A stretch of DNA of 64,000 bases from Pontibacter sp. SGAir0037. GTDB lineage: Bacteria; Bacteroidota; Bacteroidia; Cytophagales; Hymenobacteraceae. Under the pieces are notes generated by a model. That model had not been told where the DNA came from. It made no database searches and saw only the letters and a list, made by a program, of their open reading frames with translations. Of this stretch, positions 24,137-32,297 are shown piece after piece (position 1 is the stretch's first letter; each line of letters begins with the position of its first letter). The stretch spans positions 3,906,001 to 3,970,000 of the forward strand of contig NZ_CP028092.1 of the NCBI RefSeq assembly GCF_005491705.1, in the 5' to 3' direction. Both the position numbers and the translations under genes were made by a program.

Positions 24137-27100
24137 TTATCCAAATAGTTTCCCTGCTTGTTCGTCCTGTTTCCTTTGAGTGTTTATATCGTCTATTTGC
24201 TTTGCTTCACTCCACCCAATATGAAGCGTTAGATCTTTATCTGCCGTGATGGCGGAATGCTGCTCTATTCGCTCCAACAACCCACGGATAGCCGCCAGTT
24301 CATCAGCCGCCAATGGCGCTGAATCGCCCACCACGGCAACCTGAGCAGAAGCCGCCCCTGCCCCTGATTCAGACTCCCCCCCGTTCGCTCTGCGCTTGAT
24401 CTGGTGTTCCGGAATGGCCACAAAACGTACGCTTCGCCCGATCGCGTTGATGCGTTGAATGGCTTCTCGATTGTTGGCATAGGCAGACCGACTCACAATA
24501 AATTCATCCCCTTCCATTTCATAGCCAGGTACACCTTTTACCGTAAAGGGAACGCCACCTTGTGCGTGACTTGGCCCTTTCACCAAACCGCTAACCTCCT
24601 TAGGCGATCCACCATGCTCGAACTTTGCAGCTTTAACTGTAGAGGCCAGCTTTTTTGCAGACGCAACAGCAGCTGCAACCGAGGCAATACCTGCTGCAAT
24701 GGCCACAAGGTTCCCAGGGAATGGGACACCTGCACCGGACTTAACAGCTGCTACAGCGCCCGCAACTGCATCAAAAGCAGCTGCAGTCTGTGAAATAGCA
24801 ATTCCTGCTTCTTGCGATGTCCTTCCTTTGGCCTCCAGTTCCTGGCGCTTCTGCTCGATTTCCTCCTTTTGCTTTGCAATCTTAGACTCCTCAGCCGCGG
24901 CTTTCTTTTTCTCATCTATAAGCTTTTTCTCCTCGAGCCTTTCCTTCGCGATTTGCTGTATCAGGTGTTCGCGTTTGGCTCCGAGTGAACTATCTAATAG
25001 GCTTTCTAAATCCTCCCTACGCCTAACAGCTTCATTCAATTGATCATTTATTTGCTGGTTACGCTCCTGCAGATCCATAAGCCGACTATCCAGCACCTCC
25101 GCCTGAGTATCGAGTCTAATAAATGCCTCCTGTAGAAGTGAATCAGCTACATATAAGGCATTCTGAACAATTGATGCTAGCTGCTCCTTTACAATATCCT
25201 GCTGCTCTTGAGACAGATGGCCGAATAACCCGTCAAAGAGCCTTTGAAGTATTCCACCTTTCTTCTCTACCAATCGTCCCTCTATTTCTCTAATGGCATT
25301 AATGATATCCTCATATTCTTTTGTGAATTGCTTGCCGGCTTTCTCCAGTGCTATTGCTCTAACTTTAAGGTGAGACAACTCTAAATTTGTAAACTCCTCG
25401 ACAGTTGCTTGCCGCATCGTTAGGATTACCCGTTGCTTCTGGTATTCGGTATCCATCTTATCAAGCTCATCCTGACGCATTTTCTCCCGGTCGGACTGGG
25501 CCTTCTCCCGCTCCTGCTTATCTAGGTCTTGGATGGATTTCAGGTTAGCGAGCTTCTGGTTTTCAAGCTTCCACCATTCCTCGCTGTGATATTTACCCTG
25601 ATCAAGCAACTCCTGTTGTTGTTCACCATAGGCATCAATTTGGATCTGAAGCAACACCTGCTCTCTTGCTCCAGCAGCCTTGGCCATTTCGTAGCGTCTA
25701 CCCCTGGCTTCAGCACGTGCACTAAACTCGTCGGCCTCTGCCTGCCTTATTAAATTGTAAACATCTTCAGCCGCTTTCTCAGCCTCTTGCTTGAATTTAA
25801 CTGCTTCGGACTTACGTTTATCGGCGGCTTCCTTAGCTGCTTTTGCCTCCTGTTCCCCTAAGGCTCTATCATGTGATGCCTTTAGAACCCGAATTTCCGA
25901 GAGCTTATCCATATATTCTTGTGAGCCCTTCTCTAATAACTTAAGCTCATCAGCTAGCTGCTGTTGCTTTAAAACATACACACTGCGTCCTGCAGCCTCC
26001 TCTTCAGCAATATACCGTTTCCTATTGGAGATACGAGCTTCGGTAAGCTGCCTTTCTTTTTCTTCTAACTTTTTGACGGCAGCGGTAACAGCATCATCTA
26101 TAAATCCAAAGGTGAACACATTTGCCAAGTCCCGAGCCTTCGCCACTACTCCATCAATAAAATCTCCTACGGCGGGAAGATACTTTGCAACACTATTCCT
26201 GAACTCACCAACCTTTTTTGTAACCCAGTCCCAGTTGGCTATCAAAGTACCTAAGAGCACAATAAATAGTCCGACACCGGTTGCAGTCAACGCCGCCCTA
26301 GTAGTGGTTCCAAAGAGCCGAGCTTTTACTCCAGCAATGGTCCAACTATTTCCCATCCCCAATATTGATTTTATACTGGAAGAAACCGAGCTAAACATAT
26401 TTTTCATTGCTGCCTGAGTCTCGGAATTAAGGGCTTTATGTATAGCCTCGAAAGATTGCATTACAGTCATTAACTGCAGCATCTTCTTCTCTACAGCCTC
26501 AGCACTTCCTCCTGAGGCTAATCCGAAGTTTTCAGCAGCAACCGTAGCGATTCCAAAAGCGCCTGTCATGCCGTTAGCAAAATCTAAGTATGCACCTGCC
26601 TGTGCCTTTGGATCCAAAGCGTCTATTGCATCTTCGATTTCTTTTATCGAGCCTTTAACACGACCTAATTCCAGCGTTTTATCTTTGAATTCCTGCGTTC
26701 CTTTTACCAGTTGTTGCAACTCTTTCTCCAGTGCCTCAGCCTCTTCCTTCATTGCCCCCAGAGAGCCTTGCTTAAATACTTCAGCGGCTGGTTGGCTGTT
26801 AATCTGTACTTTTAAATCAGCAAGTCGTTTAAGTGAATCTTCGTAATCCTGAGAGCCTACCACTAGGCCATCGAGAGAAGCTTCAAGGTCTTTAGCCTCC
26901 TTTTTCAATGCGCCCAGTGAGCCGGGTTTTAGGGCATCTAACTGTCTGCTGAAAGTTTCTGTCTGATTGGTTATCCCCTCAATCTCCTTAGCCACCTTTG
27001 CCATTTCCGCAACAATAGCCTTGGCTGCAGGGGAATCACGGTTGAGCCCCTCCAGCTCCTGATCCAACTCTCTAAGTTTCTTTTGTGCATCCGCCAGTTT

Positions 27101-27154
27101 TTGCTGGGCAGCGTCCATCTGTATCTCGATGGTGTAGGTTTTGGTTAGTGCCAT
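24137..27154 (-). CDS. tail tape measure protein
   Basis: A 1005-aa protein that would set tail length and guide DNA ejection in a siphovirus. The N-terminal ~180 residues are heptad-rich coiled coil with repeated 'LGALKKEAKDLEASLDGL' and 'LGAMKEEAEALEKELQQL' units. A hydrophobic region occupies ~270-305 (ATGVGLFIVLLGTLIANW), long charged coils ~360-780, then an Ala/Gly-rich hydrophobic segment ~800-840. The C-terminal part has the KFEHGG...VKGPSHAQGGVPFTVKG...EMEGDEFIVSR motif typical of Bacteroidota tape measures. A length of 1005 aa would correspond to a tail of roughly 150 nm if the usual relation holds. No tail tube gene is nearby. Confidence 0.85.
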   Translation of the reverse strand: MALTKTYTIEIQMDAAQQKLADAQKKLRELDQELEGLNRDSPAAKAIVAEMAKVAKEIEGITNQTETFSRQLDALKPGSLGALKKEAKDLEASLDGLVVGSQDYEDSLKRLADLKVQINSQPAAEVFKQGSLGAMKEEAEALEKELQQLVKGTQEFKDKTLELGRVKGSIKEIEDAIDALDPKAQAGAYLDFANGMTGAFGIATVAAENFGLASGGSAEAVEKKMLQLMTVMQSFEAIHKALNSETQAAMKNMFSSVSSSIKSILGMGNSWTIAGVKARLFGTTTRAALTATGVGLFIVLLGTLIANWDWVTKKVGEFRNSVAKYLPAVGDFIDGVVAKARDLANVFTFGFIDDAVTAAVKKLEEKERQLTEARISNRKRYIAEEEAAGRSVYVLKQQQLADELKLLEKGSQEYMDKLSEIRVLKASHDRALGEQEAKAAKEAADKRKSEAVKFKQEAEKAAEDVYNLIRQAEADEFSARAEARGRRYEMAKAAGAREQVLLQIQIDAYGEQQQELLDQGKYHSEEWWKLENQKLANLKSIQDLDKQEREKAQSDREKMRQDELDKMDTEYQKQRVILTMRQATVEEFTNLELSHLKVRAIALEKAGKQFTKEYEDIINAIREIEGRLVEKKGGILQRLFDGLFGHLSQEQQDIVKEQLASIVQNALYVADSLLQEAFIRLDTQAEVLDSRLMDLQERNQQINDQLNEAVRRREDLESLLDSSLGAKREHLIQQIAKERLEEKKLIDEKKKAAAEESKIAKQKEEIEQKRQELEAKGRTSQEAGIAISQTAAAFDAVAGAVAAVKSGAGVPFPGNLVAIAAGIASVAAAVASAKKLASTVKAAKFEHGGSPKEVSGLVKGPSHAQGGVPFTVKGVPGYEMEGDEFIVSRSAYANNREAIQRINAIGRSVRFVAIPEHQIKRRANGGESESGAGAASAQVAVVGDSAPLAADELAAIRGLLERIEQHSAITADKDLTLHIGWSEAKQIDDINTQRKQDEQAGKLFG

Positions 27155-27505
27155 TTTGCCTTCTAATCAGTTATAGCCTTTCACTTTTAGCTTAACTTAA
27201 AACTAACTTTAATGGCTCTATTTCATCTTTTTAGGGTACTTTAATGAATTACCTATCGATTTTAGTTATTTTTTAATTCTATTCGTGCTCCAGTAATTAC
27301 TCTGAATCCACTCCACCAGGTCCTAGGAGTATATGTAGTTAGCTGATAGGCTTAATGGATTACTAGTATCTCGGTGAGTGCTCTAGAGGAATGCTTTAGC
27401 ATTTGCCTCCATTGCCTCAGCAACACACTGTTAGCAAATCATAGTTTTGGCACTACTGATACTAATTTTAAATGTCTATAAACATACTTTAACTAATTCC
27501 ATAAT
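27155..27505. other. 351-base AT-rich region between divergent genes
   Basis: It lies between the tape measure gene and the small HTH gene and must hold their promoters. No supported frame, tRNA or strong repeat was found. Confidence 0.4.
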
Positions 27506-27790
27506 ATGCAAGAGGTCATACTACTTGAAAAAGCTGAATTTTACGAGCTTATTTCCAAAATTGAGATGCTTTCAAAAAGAGTGGAAGAACTGGGGGAACT
27601 CTTGGATGAGGAGGTAACTAGCAAAGAGGCTAGCAAAATTACGGGCGTGAGTGTAAAAACTCTAGAAATTGAACGCAACAGACCTGGAACGCTAATAATT
27701 TATAGCAAAATAGGGCGATCAGTAAGATATTCTCGTGCTTCTCTAATGGCTTACAAGAAAAGTAAGCGAATGCGTAAGCCAAGGCGATAA
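27506..27790 (+). CDS. small helix-turn-helix (excisionase/MerR-like) protein, 94 aa
   Basis: An N-terminal coiled segment (ISKIEMLSKRVEELGELL) is followed by a helix-turn-helix of the HTH_17 type: TSKEASKITGVSVKTLEIERN, then the wing YSKIGRSVRYSRASLMAY, and a basic tail. Such proteins act as excisionases or transcription regulators on Bacteroidota elements. It is divergent from the tape-measure gene and followed by its own terminator. Confidence 0.75.
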   Translation: MQEVILLEKAEFYELISKIEMLSKRVEELGELLDEEVTSKEASKITGVSVKTLEIERNRPGTLIIYSKIGRSVRYSRASLMAYKKSKRMRKPRR

Positions 27791-27829
27791 TTTAGCAATA
27801 CCTACTTGTAAGCATAATATTGTTTGACT

Positions 27830-27867
27830 ACAGCAAAAATGCGGCTGGCACGTCGCATTTTTGCTGT
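27830..27867. terminator. terminator after the HTH gene
   Basis: ACAGCAAAAATGCG (27830-27843) and its exact complement (27854-27867), 10-base loop. It lies between convergent genes. Confidence 0.75.
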
Positions 27868-27879
27868 AACTTATTAGAA

Positions 27880-28056
27880 TTATACTCTGACAGTCTGAGC
27901 TGCATGGGCTAGATAATATTTATCTTCCTCAATAGTATTAATAATACCCAGATTATAGTAGCGCACCACCCGTTCCTTGGTCACCCGTATGCGCACCGCC
28001 TGGGTGCCGTCCTGCTTCTTCTCCGCCTTCAGTACGGGTTTGAATGTGGCTGCCAT
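27880..28056 (-). pseudogene. arm-binding-domain fragment of a tyrosine integrase, 58 aa
   Basis: ATG at 28056. The first ~38 residues (start MAATFKPVLKAEKKQDGT, then VRIRVTKERVVRYYNLGI) match the N-terminal arm-type DNA-binding domain of Bacteroidota tyrosine recombinases. The core-binding and catalytic domains are absent and the frame ends 20 codons later. The region is markedly richer in GC than both neighbours. It is probably a relic of another integrase. A free-standing arm-domain protein acting on the attachment arms is a less likely alternative. Confidence 0.55.
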
Positions 28057-28136
28057 AGTTGTCGTTGTCTTTAAGCAAAGAAACGAAACGAATGCTAATA
28101 ATAATAGTTGATGCTAATTTTGTTAGAGAAGCAAGG

Positions 28137-28174
28137 GCAATAAAAAAGCGGCCCACCAGCCGCTTTTTTATTGC
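28137..28174. terminator. 16-bp perfect terminator after the DUF5131 gene
   Basis: Arms 28137-28152 and 28159-28174 (GCAATAAAAAAGCGGC and complement), 6-base loop; A6/T6 tracts on both sides make it bidirectional. It abuts the stop codon of the DUF5131 gene. Confidence 0.8.
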
Positions 28175-28175
28175 A

Positions 28176-28889
28176 TTACATTGTTGCTACTGGCATTTCA
28201 TCGTAAGTTCTGCCGTTGAGTTCTCTTCCAGCTGCTTTTTTATTTTTTCCTCCCCATTGCTTAAAGAAAAATGCTACTCTAGCCACGTCGCATTGTTGCT
28301 GGATATCAACAACCCATTCAGCTTTCATTGGCCTAGGGTTCCTGCCAGATTCGCCTCCTACAATAACCCAATCAATGCTATTGAGGTTTAGGCTTGGTAA
28401 AGGGCCTATCAGCGGTTCTAGGGAAAGGAACTTTACCACAGCTCCAGTTCTTCTCAAATGGTTGATTCTATCAGTAACACTACCATCCTCTACAGATACA
28501 CCCATCCAAATGTTAGGTGTCCAAGTAAGTAAAGGAGCCAGTTCTTCCAGTCGCTCAGCGCGTTTAGTCAACACTTGAAAAGTATGCTGAGGACACTCAT
28601 TCATTACCTTAAAAACTTGCTGAACGAAATCAAAAGGAATTTCCTCATGAAAAAGATCGCTCATGCTGTTAACAAATATTATGGAAGGCTTCCACTTTCT
28701 AGGATGGTTGAGGACTTCGGGATGGGTTGTCACAGTACGAAATCCGTTGCTGTACTTCTGAATACCCATAGCCTGAAGCCTTTTGTGCATTACCTCCGCA
28801 TAACAAAACTTACAACCCTGCGACACCTTTGTACATCCAGTAGTTGGATTCCAAGTTGCCTCTGTCCATTCTATGCTTGATTCTGCCAT
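28176..28889 (-). CDS. DUF5131 (Gp37/Gp68) family protein with three-Cys motif
   Basis: A 237-aa protein. It starts MAESSIEWTEATWNPTTGC and contains the cysteine cluster C-x6-C-x2-C (CTKVSQGCKFC) followed by YAE. Then come FVNSMSDLFHEEIPFDF, VLTKRAERL, WMGVSVED and FLSLEPLIGPL, with WVIVGGESG near residue 185. This is the 'phage Gp37/Gp68' (PF07505) family, which looks like a TIM-barrel, radical-SAM-related protein. It is known to travel with TcmP proteins. Here TcmP is 76 bases upstream on the same strand, so the two form a cassette ended by the 28137 terminator. The biochemical role is not established. Confidence 0.88.
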   Translation of the reverse strand: MAESSIEWTEATWNPTTGCTKVSQGCKFCYAEVMHKRLQAMGIQKYSNGFRTVTTHPEVLNHPRKWKPSIIFVNSMSDLFHEEIPFDFVQQVFKVMNECPQHTFQVLTKRAERLEELAPLLTWTPNIWMGVSVEDGSVTDRINHLRRTGAVVKFLSLEPLIGPLPSLNLNSIDWVIVGGESGRNPRPMKAEWVVDIQQQCDVARVAFFFKQWGGKNKKAAGRELNGRTYDEMPVATM

Positions 28890-28965
28890 CTTATAGTTTA
28901 TCGAATTTAGCTATAACTATTGCTAAATTACTAATTATATTAGTTATTGTCTAATTATTTTAGCA

Positions 28966-30081
28966 TTATTTCACATTAACCCAATTAATGGATACAGGTT
29001 CATCCCCTTTGTACGCTTCTTTATAGCCCAGTTTAGGAGTTCGTGTATCGTAGTAAATTTTACCTACTTTCTTTAAATATTTTAGGTGTGCATTTGCATG
29101 CTTAAGTGGATGGCCTTGCTCCAGAGTAAATAAATACATAAACTTGTTAGTGACGCACTTATGTTCTTGAAGAGTGCTTTCTAGGAGCTCATTAAACTTT
29201 TCTATTTTAGTTCTCTTTGGCTCAGCAAACAAGTTAAACTGAAGACCTGATTTTGCAATGTCTTCGTTTATATCAAAGTTTGCTATACCATTTATTGGAT
29301 TTTTTTCCCACACAACATTTAAAAACTTCTCAACAGCCCTTGGATGCTTCGCGCCAAATACCAAACCGTAAATATTAGTCTGCTTCTTAATCGAAAACGG
29401 ATAAAGTCTCAATTTGGTATTTGTAGGCAACTGTTGAGCAATTGCTTTAACAACAACTTCATGTATAAACTTATAAGGATTGCTCTTGAGAACTGCAGCA
29501 TCAATTTTAAGATAGTTAGAGAACTCTTTTGTTTCCCCAAACCTTTTAAAATATGAAGAGGATATAAAGAAAAGAAAGTCTGTCTGGCTGGTTTTTTCCA
29601 GTTTTAGCAGGTTTTCTATATTCGTGAATTTAACACCATTCTGATCCAAAAATACCAAACTTGGGAATTGAGATATAATTGGAAGTAGTTCTGGATAAAT
29701 GACATTAAAATCTTTTTGATCGATTTGGTAAGTCACTATCCGTCCTACGTCTTTATTTTCAGCGAGAAATTTTTCAATAGCCGCCTTTAGTAAAACATAT
29801 TTTTCTTCCTCATATTCATTAAGATAAAGCCTTATAGACTTTACGTTTTTTCTGAAAATTTCACCTATAAACTGCTTAATAACCTGAAGAATTCGAATAG
29901 GACTACCTGGTACACCATTAATATCGTAGCCTGTACCTGCAAACAGGTCGAAAATACAGATGACTGGAGAAGACTGCATTACAAAAGTTGGTAGCCAAGA
30001 CTTGGTATAATTTTCAAATATTTCCAGCTTGGCTAGAGTGGCTTCGTCAAAGGCTTTTTCGTGTAGGTTTCTTCCACCCAT
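28966..30081 (-). CDS. tcmP: three-Cys-motif partner protein TcmP
   Basis: About 371 aa from ATG 30081 (start MGGRNLHEKAFDEATLAKLE); the frame stays open upstream to 30252 but there overlaps another gene antisense. The motif VICIFDLFAGTGYDINGVPGSPIRIL near residue 40 matches the TcmP signature (aspartate, then F-A-G-x-G, then G-S-P), which resembles a nucleotide- or SAM-binding P-loop-like turn. The C-terminal part is basic and ends INWVNVK. Codon use is AT-rich compared with the phage genes, suggesting separate acquisition. The family is defined by its partnership with the three-Cys protein downstream. Confidence 0.85.
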   Translation of the reverse strand: MGGRNLHEKAFDEATLAKLEIFENYTKSWLPTFVMQSSPVICIFDLFAGTGYDINGVPGSPIRILQVIKQFIGEIFRKNVKSIRLYLNEYEEEKYVLLKAAIEKFLAENKDVGRIVTYQIDQKDFNVIYPELLPIISQFPSLVFLDQNGVKFTNIENLLKLEKTSQTDFLFFISSSYFKRFGETKEFSNYLKIDAAVLKSNPYKFIHEVVVKAIAQQLPTNTKLRLYPFSIKKQTNIYGLVFGAKHPRAVEKFLNVVWEKNPINGIANFDINEDIAKSGLQFNLFAEPKRTKIEKFNELLESTLQEHKCVTNKFMYLFTLEQGHPLKHANAHLKYLKKVGKIYYDTRTPKLGYKEAYKGDEPVSINWVNVK

Positions 30082-30164
30082 AGTAAATTTGCTAGATGTA
30101 TAATTAGATAAAAAGTTTACGAATTCATTAATCTCCAACTCTCTACAGTCCCTTTCACATATAT

Positions 30165-30353
30165 TTACTCCCCCAGCCGTTTCTTCATGTTCTTGATCTC
30201 CTGGCGCAGTTCGAAGATGTCCGCCTCCATGTGGCTCATCTTTCTGCGCCACTCGTACCTGGTGTTCGGGAACTTGCTGATCAGGCCGCCCACCACCCGC
30301 CAGAGCTGGAGCAATATATAAAATAAGTTTAATATCCTGCCTTTAGTTAGCAT
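30165..30353 (-). CDS. small membrane-anchored coiled-coil protein, 62 aa
   Basis: ATG at 30353. A hydrophobic segment (ILNLFYILLQLWRVVGGLI) is followed by a basic patch and a short coiled coil (MEADIFELRQEIKNMKKRL). Such small proteins occur near tail or lysis genes in phages, but I cannot name this one. The coding region is GC-rich like the terminase region and unlike the adjoining TcmP gene. Confidence 0.5.
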   Translation of the reverse strand: MLTKGRILNLFYILLQLWRVVGGLISKFPNTRYEWRRKMSHMEADIFELRQEIKNMKKRLGE

Positions 30354-30506
30354 TTTATAGAGTCCAACACAGGTTAATATTTTAAAAACAAAGTAATAAG
30401 AGCAACATGCTTAGAAAGCTTTCCTGATATCCTAAGTTGTAGTATAAGTACCCTTTACAAAACTGCTAAAAGGGCATCATATAAATTAGAGGACAACCTT
30501 AAACTA

Positions 30507-31016
30507 ATGATGCACGAAGAACAGGCGCAGTCCTTTATGCGCGCAGCCGCTCAACACACCCAGTTACTGACCAGGTATGCCAAATCTTTGACGAAAGATC
30601 AAGACGAGGCGCACGACCTATATTCTGATGCTCTAATTAAATGCTATGATAGGATACTTGTCCATGGCTTCACGGGAAGCTTTATAGCTTATTTAATATC
30701 AGCTATAAAGTATAATTTTTATCATGCACAGAGAGATAAAAAATATATTTTGCCGCTTTCAAATACGATAGCTGATGAAATTCCAGAGGCAGAAGATGAT
30801 GCTGAGGCTCGTAGTGCAATAGCCACCACTATTAAGCTATTTGTCTCTTCTCATTACCCGCCACATGAATACGAAGTGTTCGACCTGCACATCCACGGCC
30901 TCACTTACCGTGAGATTGCATTCCTAACATCCTATACGGCTACCAGAGCTTACAATTTGATACAACGTATTAGGCAGGAAGTAAAGGACAGTTTTGGCGT
31001 TAAAAGCTACAAATAG
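30507..31016 (+). CDS. sigma-70 family RNA polymerase sigma factor (ECF-like)
   Basis: 169 aa with two domains. Region 2 lies at residues ~20-95 (LTRYAKSLTKDQDEAHDLYSDALIKCYDR, then FIAYLISAIKYNFYHAQRD); region 4 lies at ~125-165 with YEVFDLHIHGLTYREIAFLTSYTATRAYNLIQRIRQEV, a helix-turn-helix. An ATG pair opens the frame (30507 or 30510). It is on the plus strand among minus-strand phage genes. It may direct late transcription of the element; the target promoters are unknown. Confidence 0.8.
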   Translation: MMHEEQAQSFMRAAAQHTQLLTRYAKSLTKDQDEAHDLYSDALIKCYDRILVHGFTGSFIAYLISAIKYNFYHAQRDKKYILPLSNTIADEIPEAEDDAEARSAIATTIKLFVSSHYPPHEYEVFDLHIHGLTYREIAFLTSYTATRAYNLIQRIRQEVKDSFGVKSYK

Positions 31017-31037
31017 CCTCCTACTGTTCAAAGTAGT

Positions 31038-31265
31038 CTAACTAGCTTTTAAAATGACAAGGCCAAAAGATTCAGAGTATCGTTCTCCTTGATCCAATAA
31101 TCTGCCGTTATGATCACGAGCTATTAAATTCGATTCGCATACATCTCCACTAAGTTTTTTTACATTTAATACAAGCTGCCCAATCGTTTCCTCTCCTGTG
31201 TCGGGAAGAAGAAATATTGATCCTCCATATATAACTCTCACAGTCTGCTCCAAAGTCTCCATCAT
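31038..31265 (-). CDS. small hypothetical protein, 75 aa
   Basis: Strand-rich, soluble; contains GGSIFLLPDTGEETIGQLVLNVKKL and DHNGRLLDQGERYSES, resembling the ubiquitin-like or SH3-like small folds seen in phage minor proteins, but no family is recognised. It begins 7 bases after the preceding small gene. It is the last gene of the run that starts with the tail-chaperone-like gene. Confidence 0.5.
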   Translation of the reverse strand: MMETLEQTVRVIYGGSIFLLPDTGEETIGQLVLNVKKLSGDVCESNLIARDHNGRLLDQGERYSESFGLVILKAS

Positions 31266-31272
31266 TTAAAGG

Positions 31273-31500
31273 TTAATTTTTGATAATGCTTTTAGCTAGC
31301 AACTCGCTAGCCATTTGTAGTACATCTTCTGATTTAGTATGGCAATACATAATTGCGATCATGCCTTTAACCTCATTCTCCTTCATATTGTGTATGTATT
31401 TTGTATGGAAAGAATTATTCTTTATATCAGGACGAAGTGTCACCAAAAGAAACTCTTTACATGTGAGCAGACTCCATAATGCTTTTACACGCTTCATCAT
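31273..31500 (-). CDS. small hypothetical protein, 75 aa
   Basis: Starts with two ATG codons (31500 and 31497), two bases after the stop of the -1 frame of the gene upstream. That tight spacing is itself evidence that the -1 frame is translated. Basic N-terminus, helical C-terminus (EDVLQMASELLAKSIIKN). Function unknown. Confidence 0.5.
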   Translation of the reverse strand: MMKRVKALWSLLTCKEFLLVTLRPDIKNNSFHTKYIHNMKENEVKGMIAIMYCHTKSEDVLQMASELLAKSIIKN

Positions 31501-31502
31501 CT

Positions 31503-32257
31503 TTAACGAATTACCTTATTGTCATCTCGACGCATCTCAAACTCCATTACTTCTAGAACGTCAACAGCAGCCTTCTCGCGTAACGTATATATATCCGGCC
31601 CAACCAGACGGCTGTGCGTAAGGATAGCTTCCGTGAATGTGTTGTGGCAAGTGCTCTCTCCGTAAGGGTCATCACCTGAAGCATCTTTTTTCGGCTTTGG
31701 GAATAGCTTTGAATGCGAGTCGCGTATGGCTCTGAGCTGGTCAAAAAAAAAGCGATAGCACTCCACGCTTTATCCATAGATAGGCTTCGAAAGGCTTCGC
31801 TAGACTCTCTAATAGTATCCAGATCCTGTGCTCTGCCCTTAGGTTTGTAAAGCACCGCCAAGAGATCTGGAGCAGCTTGAATATAGCTATCTCCTGCCTG
31901 CTCCAAAAAAGAATGCAATGCCTCGAATTGAGCCATGCTTACTTTATCCAGATTACCTACATGCTCATAAGCTGTGTTTAAGTGATTAAAGCAAAGAGCC
32001 GGTTTTGGAGCTGGCATGGCTGTCAGCCATTTCATCTGATTAAAAATAATAGGCACCAGCGATACGTCATCCATCAATATTTCAGATGGTAAACTGGTAA
32101 GCGATGAGACTAACATAGCCACATCCAAACCTGCTGGCTTACCTTCTTTTAGTAAATCGAATTGAAGCCATTGTGAGAGCGGCACCTCGTGCCAGCCTTG
32201 TGGTATCTGGCCGGTGATGATGGTGCCAGTGTCGTCGGTTAGGGTGATGTTTTTCAT
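31503..32257 (-). CDS. tail-assembly-chaperone-like protein made by -1 frameshift (predicted)
   Basis: The zero frame runs 32257-31553. At 31743-31751 lies T9, and on the coding strand it reads gcT TTT TTT, the canonical X-XXY-YYZ heptamer in the right frame. Slipping by -1 joins residue ~171 to a second frame that ends at 31503. The -1 tail (starts FDQLRAIRDSHSKLFPKP, ends YTLREKAAVDVLEVMEFEMRRDDN) looks like protein, while the zero-frame tail is Ser/Arg/Leu-rich and looks like noise. The fused product is about 250 aa. The position upstream of the tape measure on the same strand matches gpG/gpGT-type chaperones. A simple indel in a homopolymer or an assembly error is the main alternative. 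Confidence 0.6.
31743..31751 (-). promoter_or_regulatory. T9 slippery site for -1 frameshift
   Basis: A nine-base T run on the coding strand; it contains the heptamer T TTT TTT in the zero-frame phase and is followed by G. It lies inside the 264-base overlap of the two frames. Confidence 0.6.
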
Positions 32258-32297
32258 ATATAATATTTTAATTATATTGCTTATAAATATTTAGGCT

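Noticed and set aside
30082..30252. 57-codon N-terminal extension of TcmP
   Set aside because: It overlaps the 62-aa minus-strand gene in another frame, is Gly/His/Glu-rich without TcmP features, and the ATG at 30081 gives the family start.
31553..31742. Zero-frame tail of the tail-chaperone-like gene as the true C-terminus
   Set aside because: It is Ser/Arg/Leu-rich and unlike folded protein, while the -1 frame is protein-like and abuts the next start codon. Kept only as the non-shifted product.
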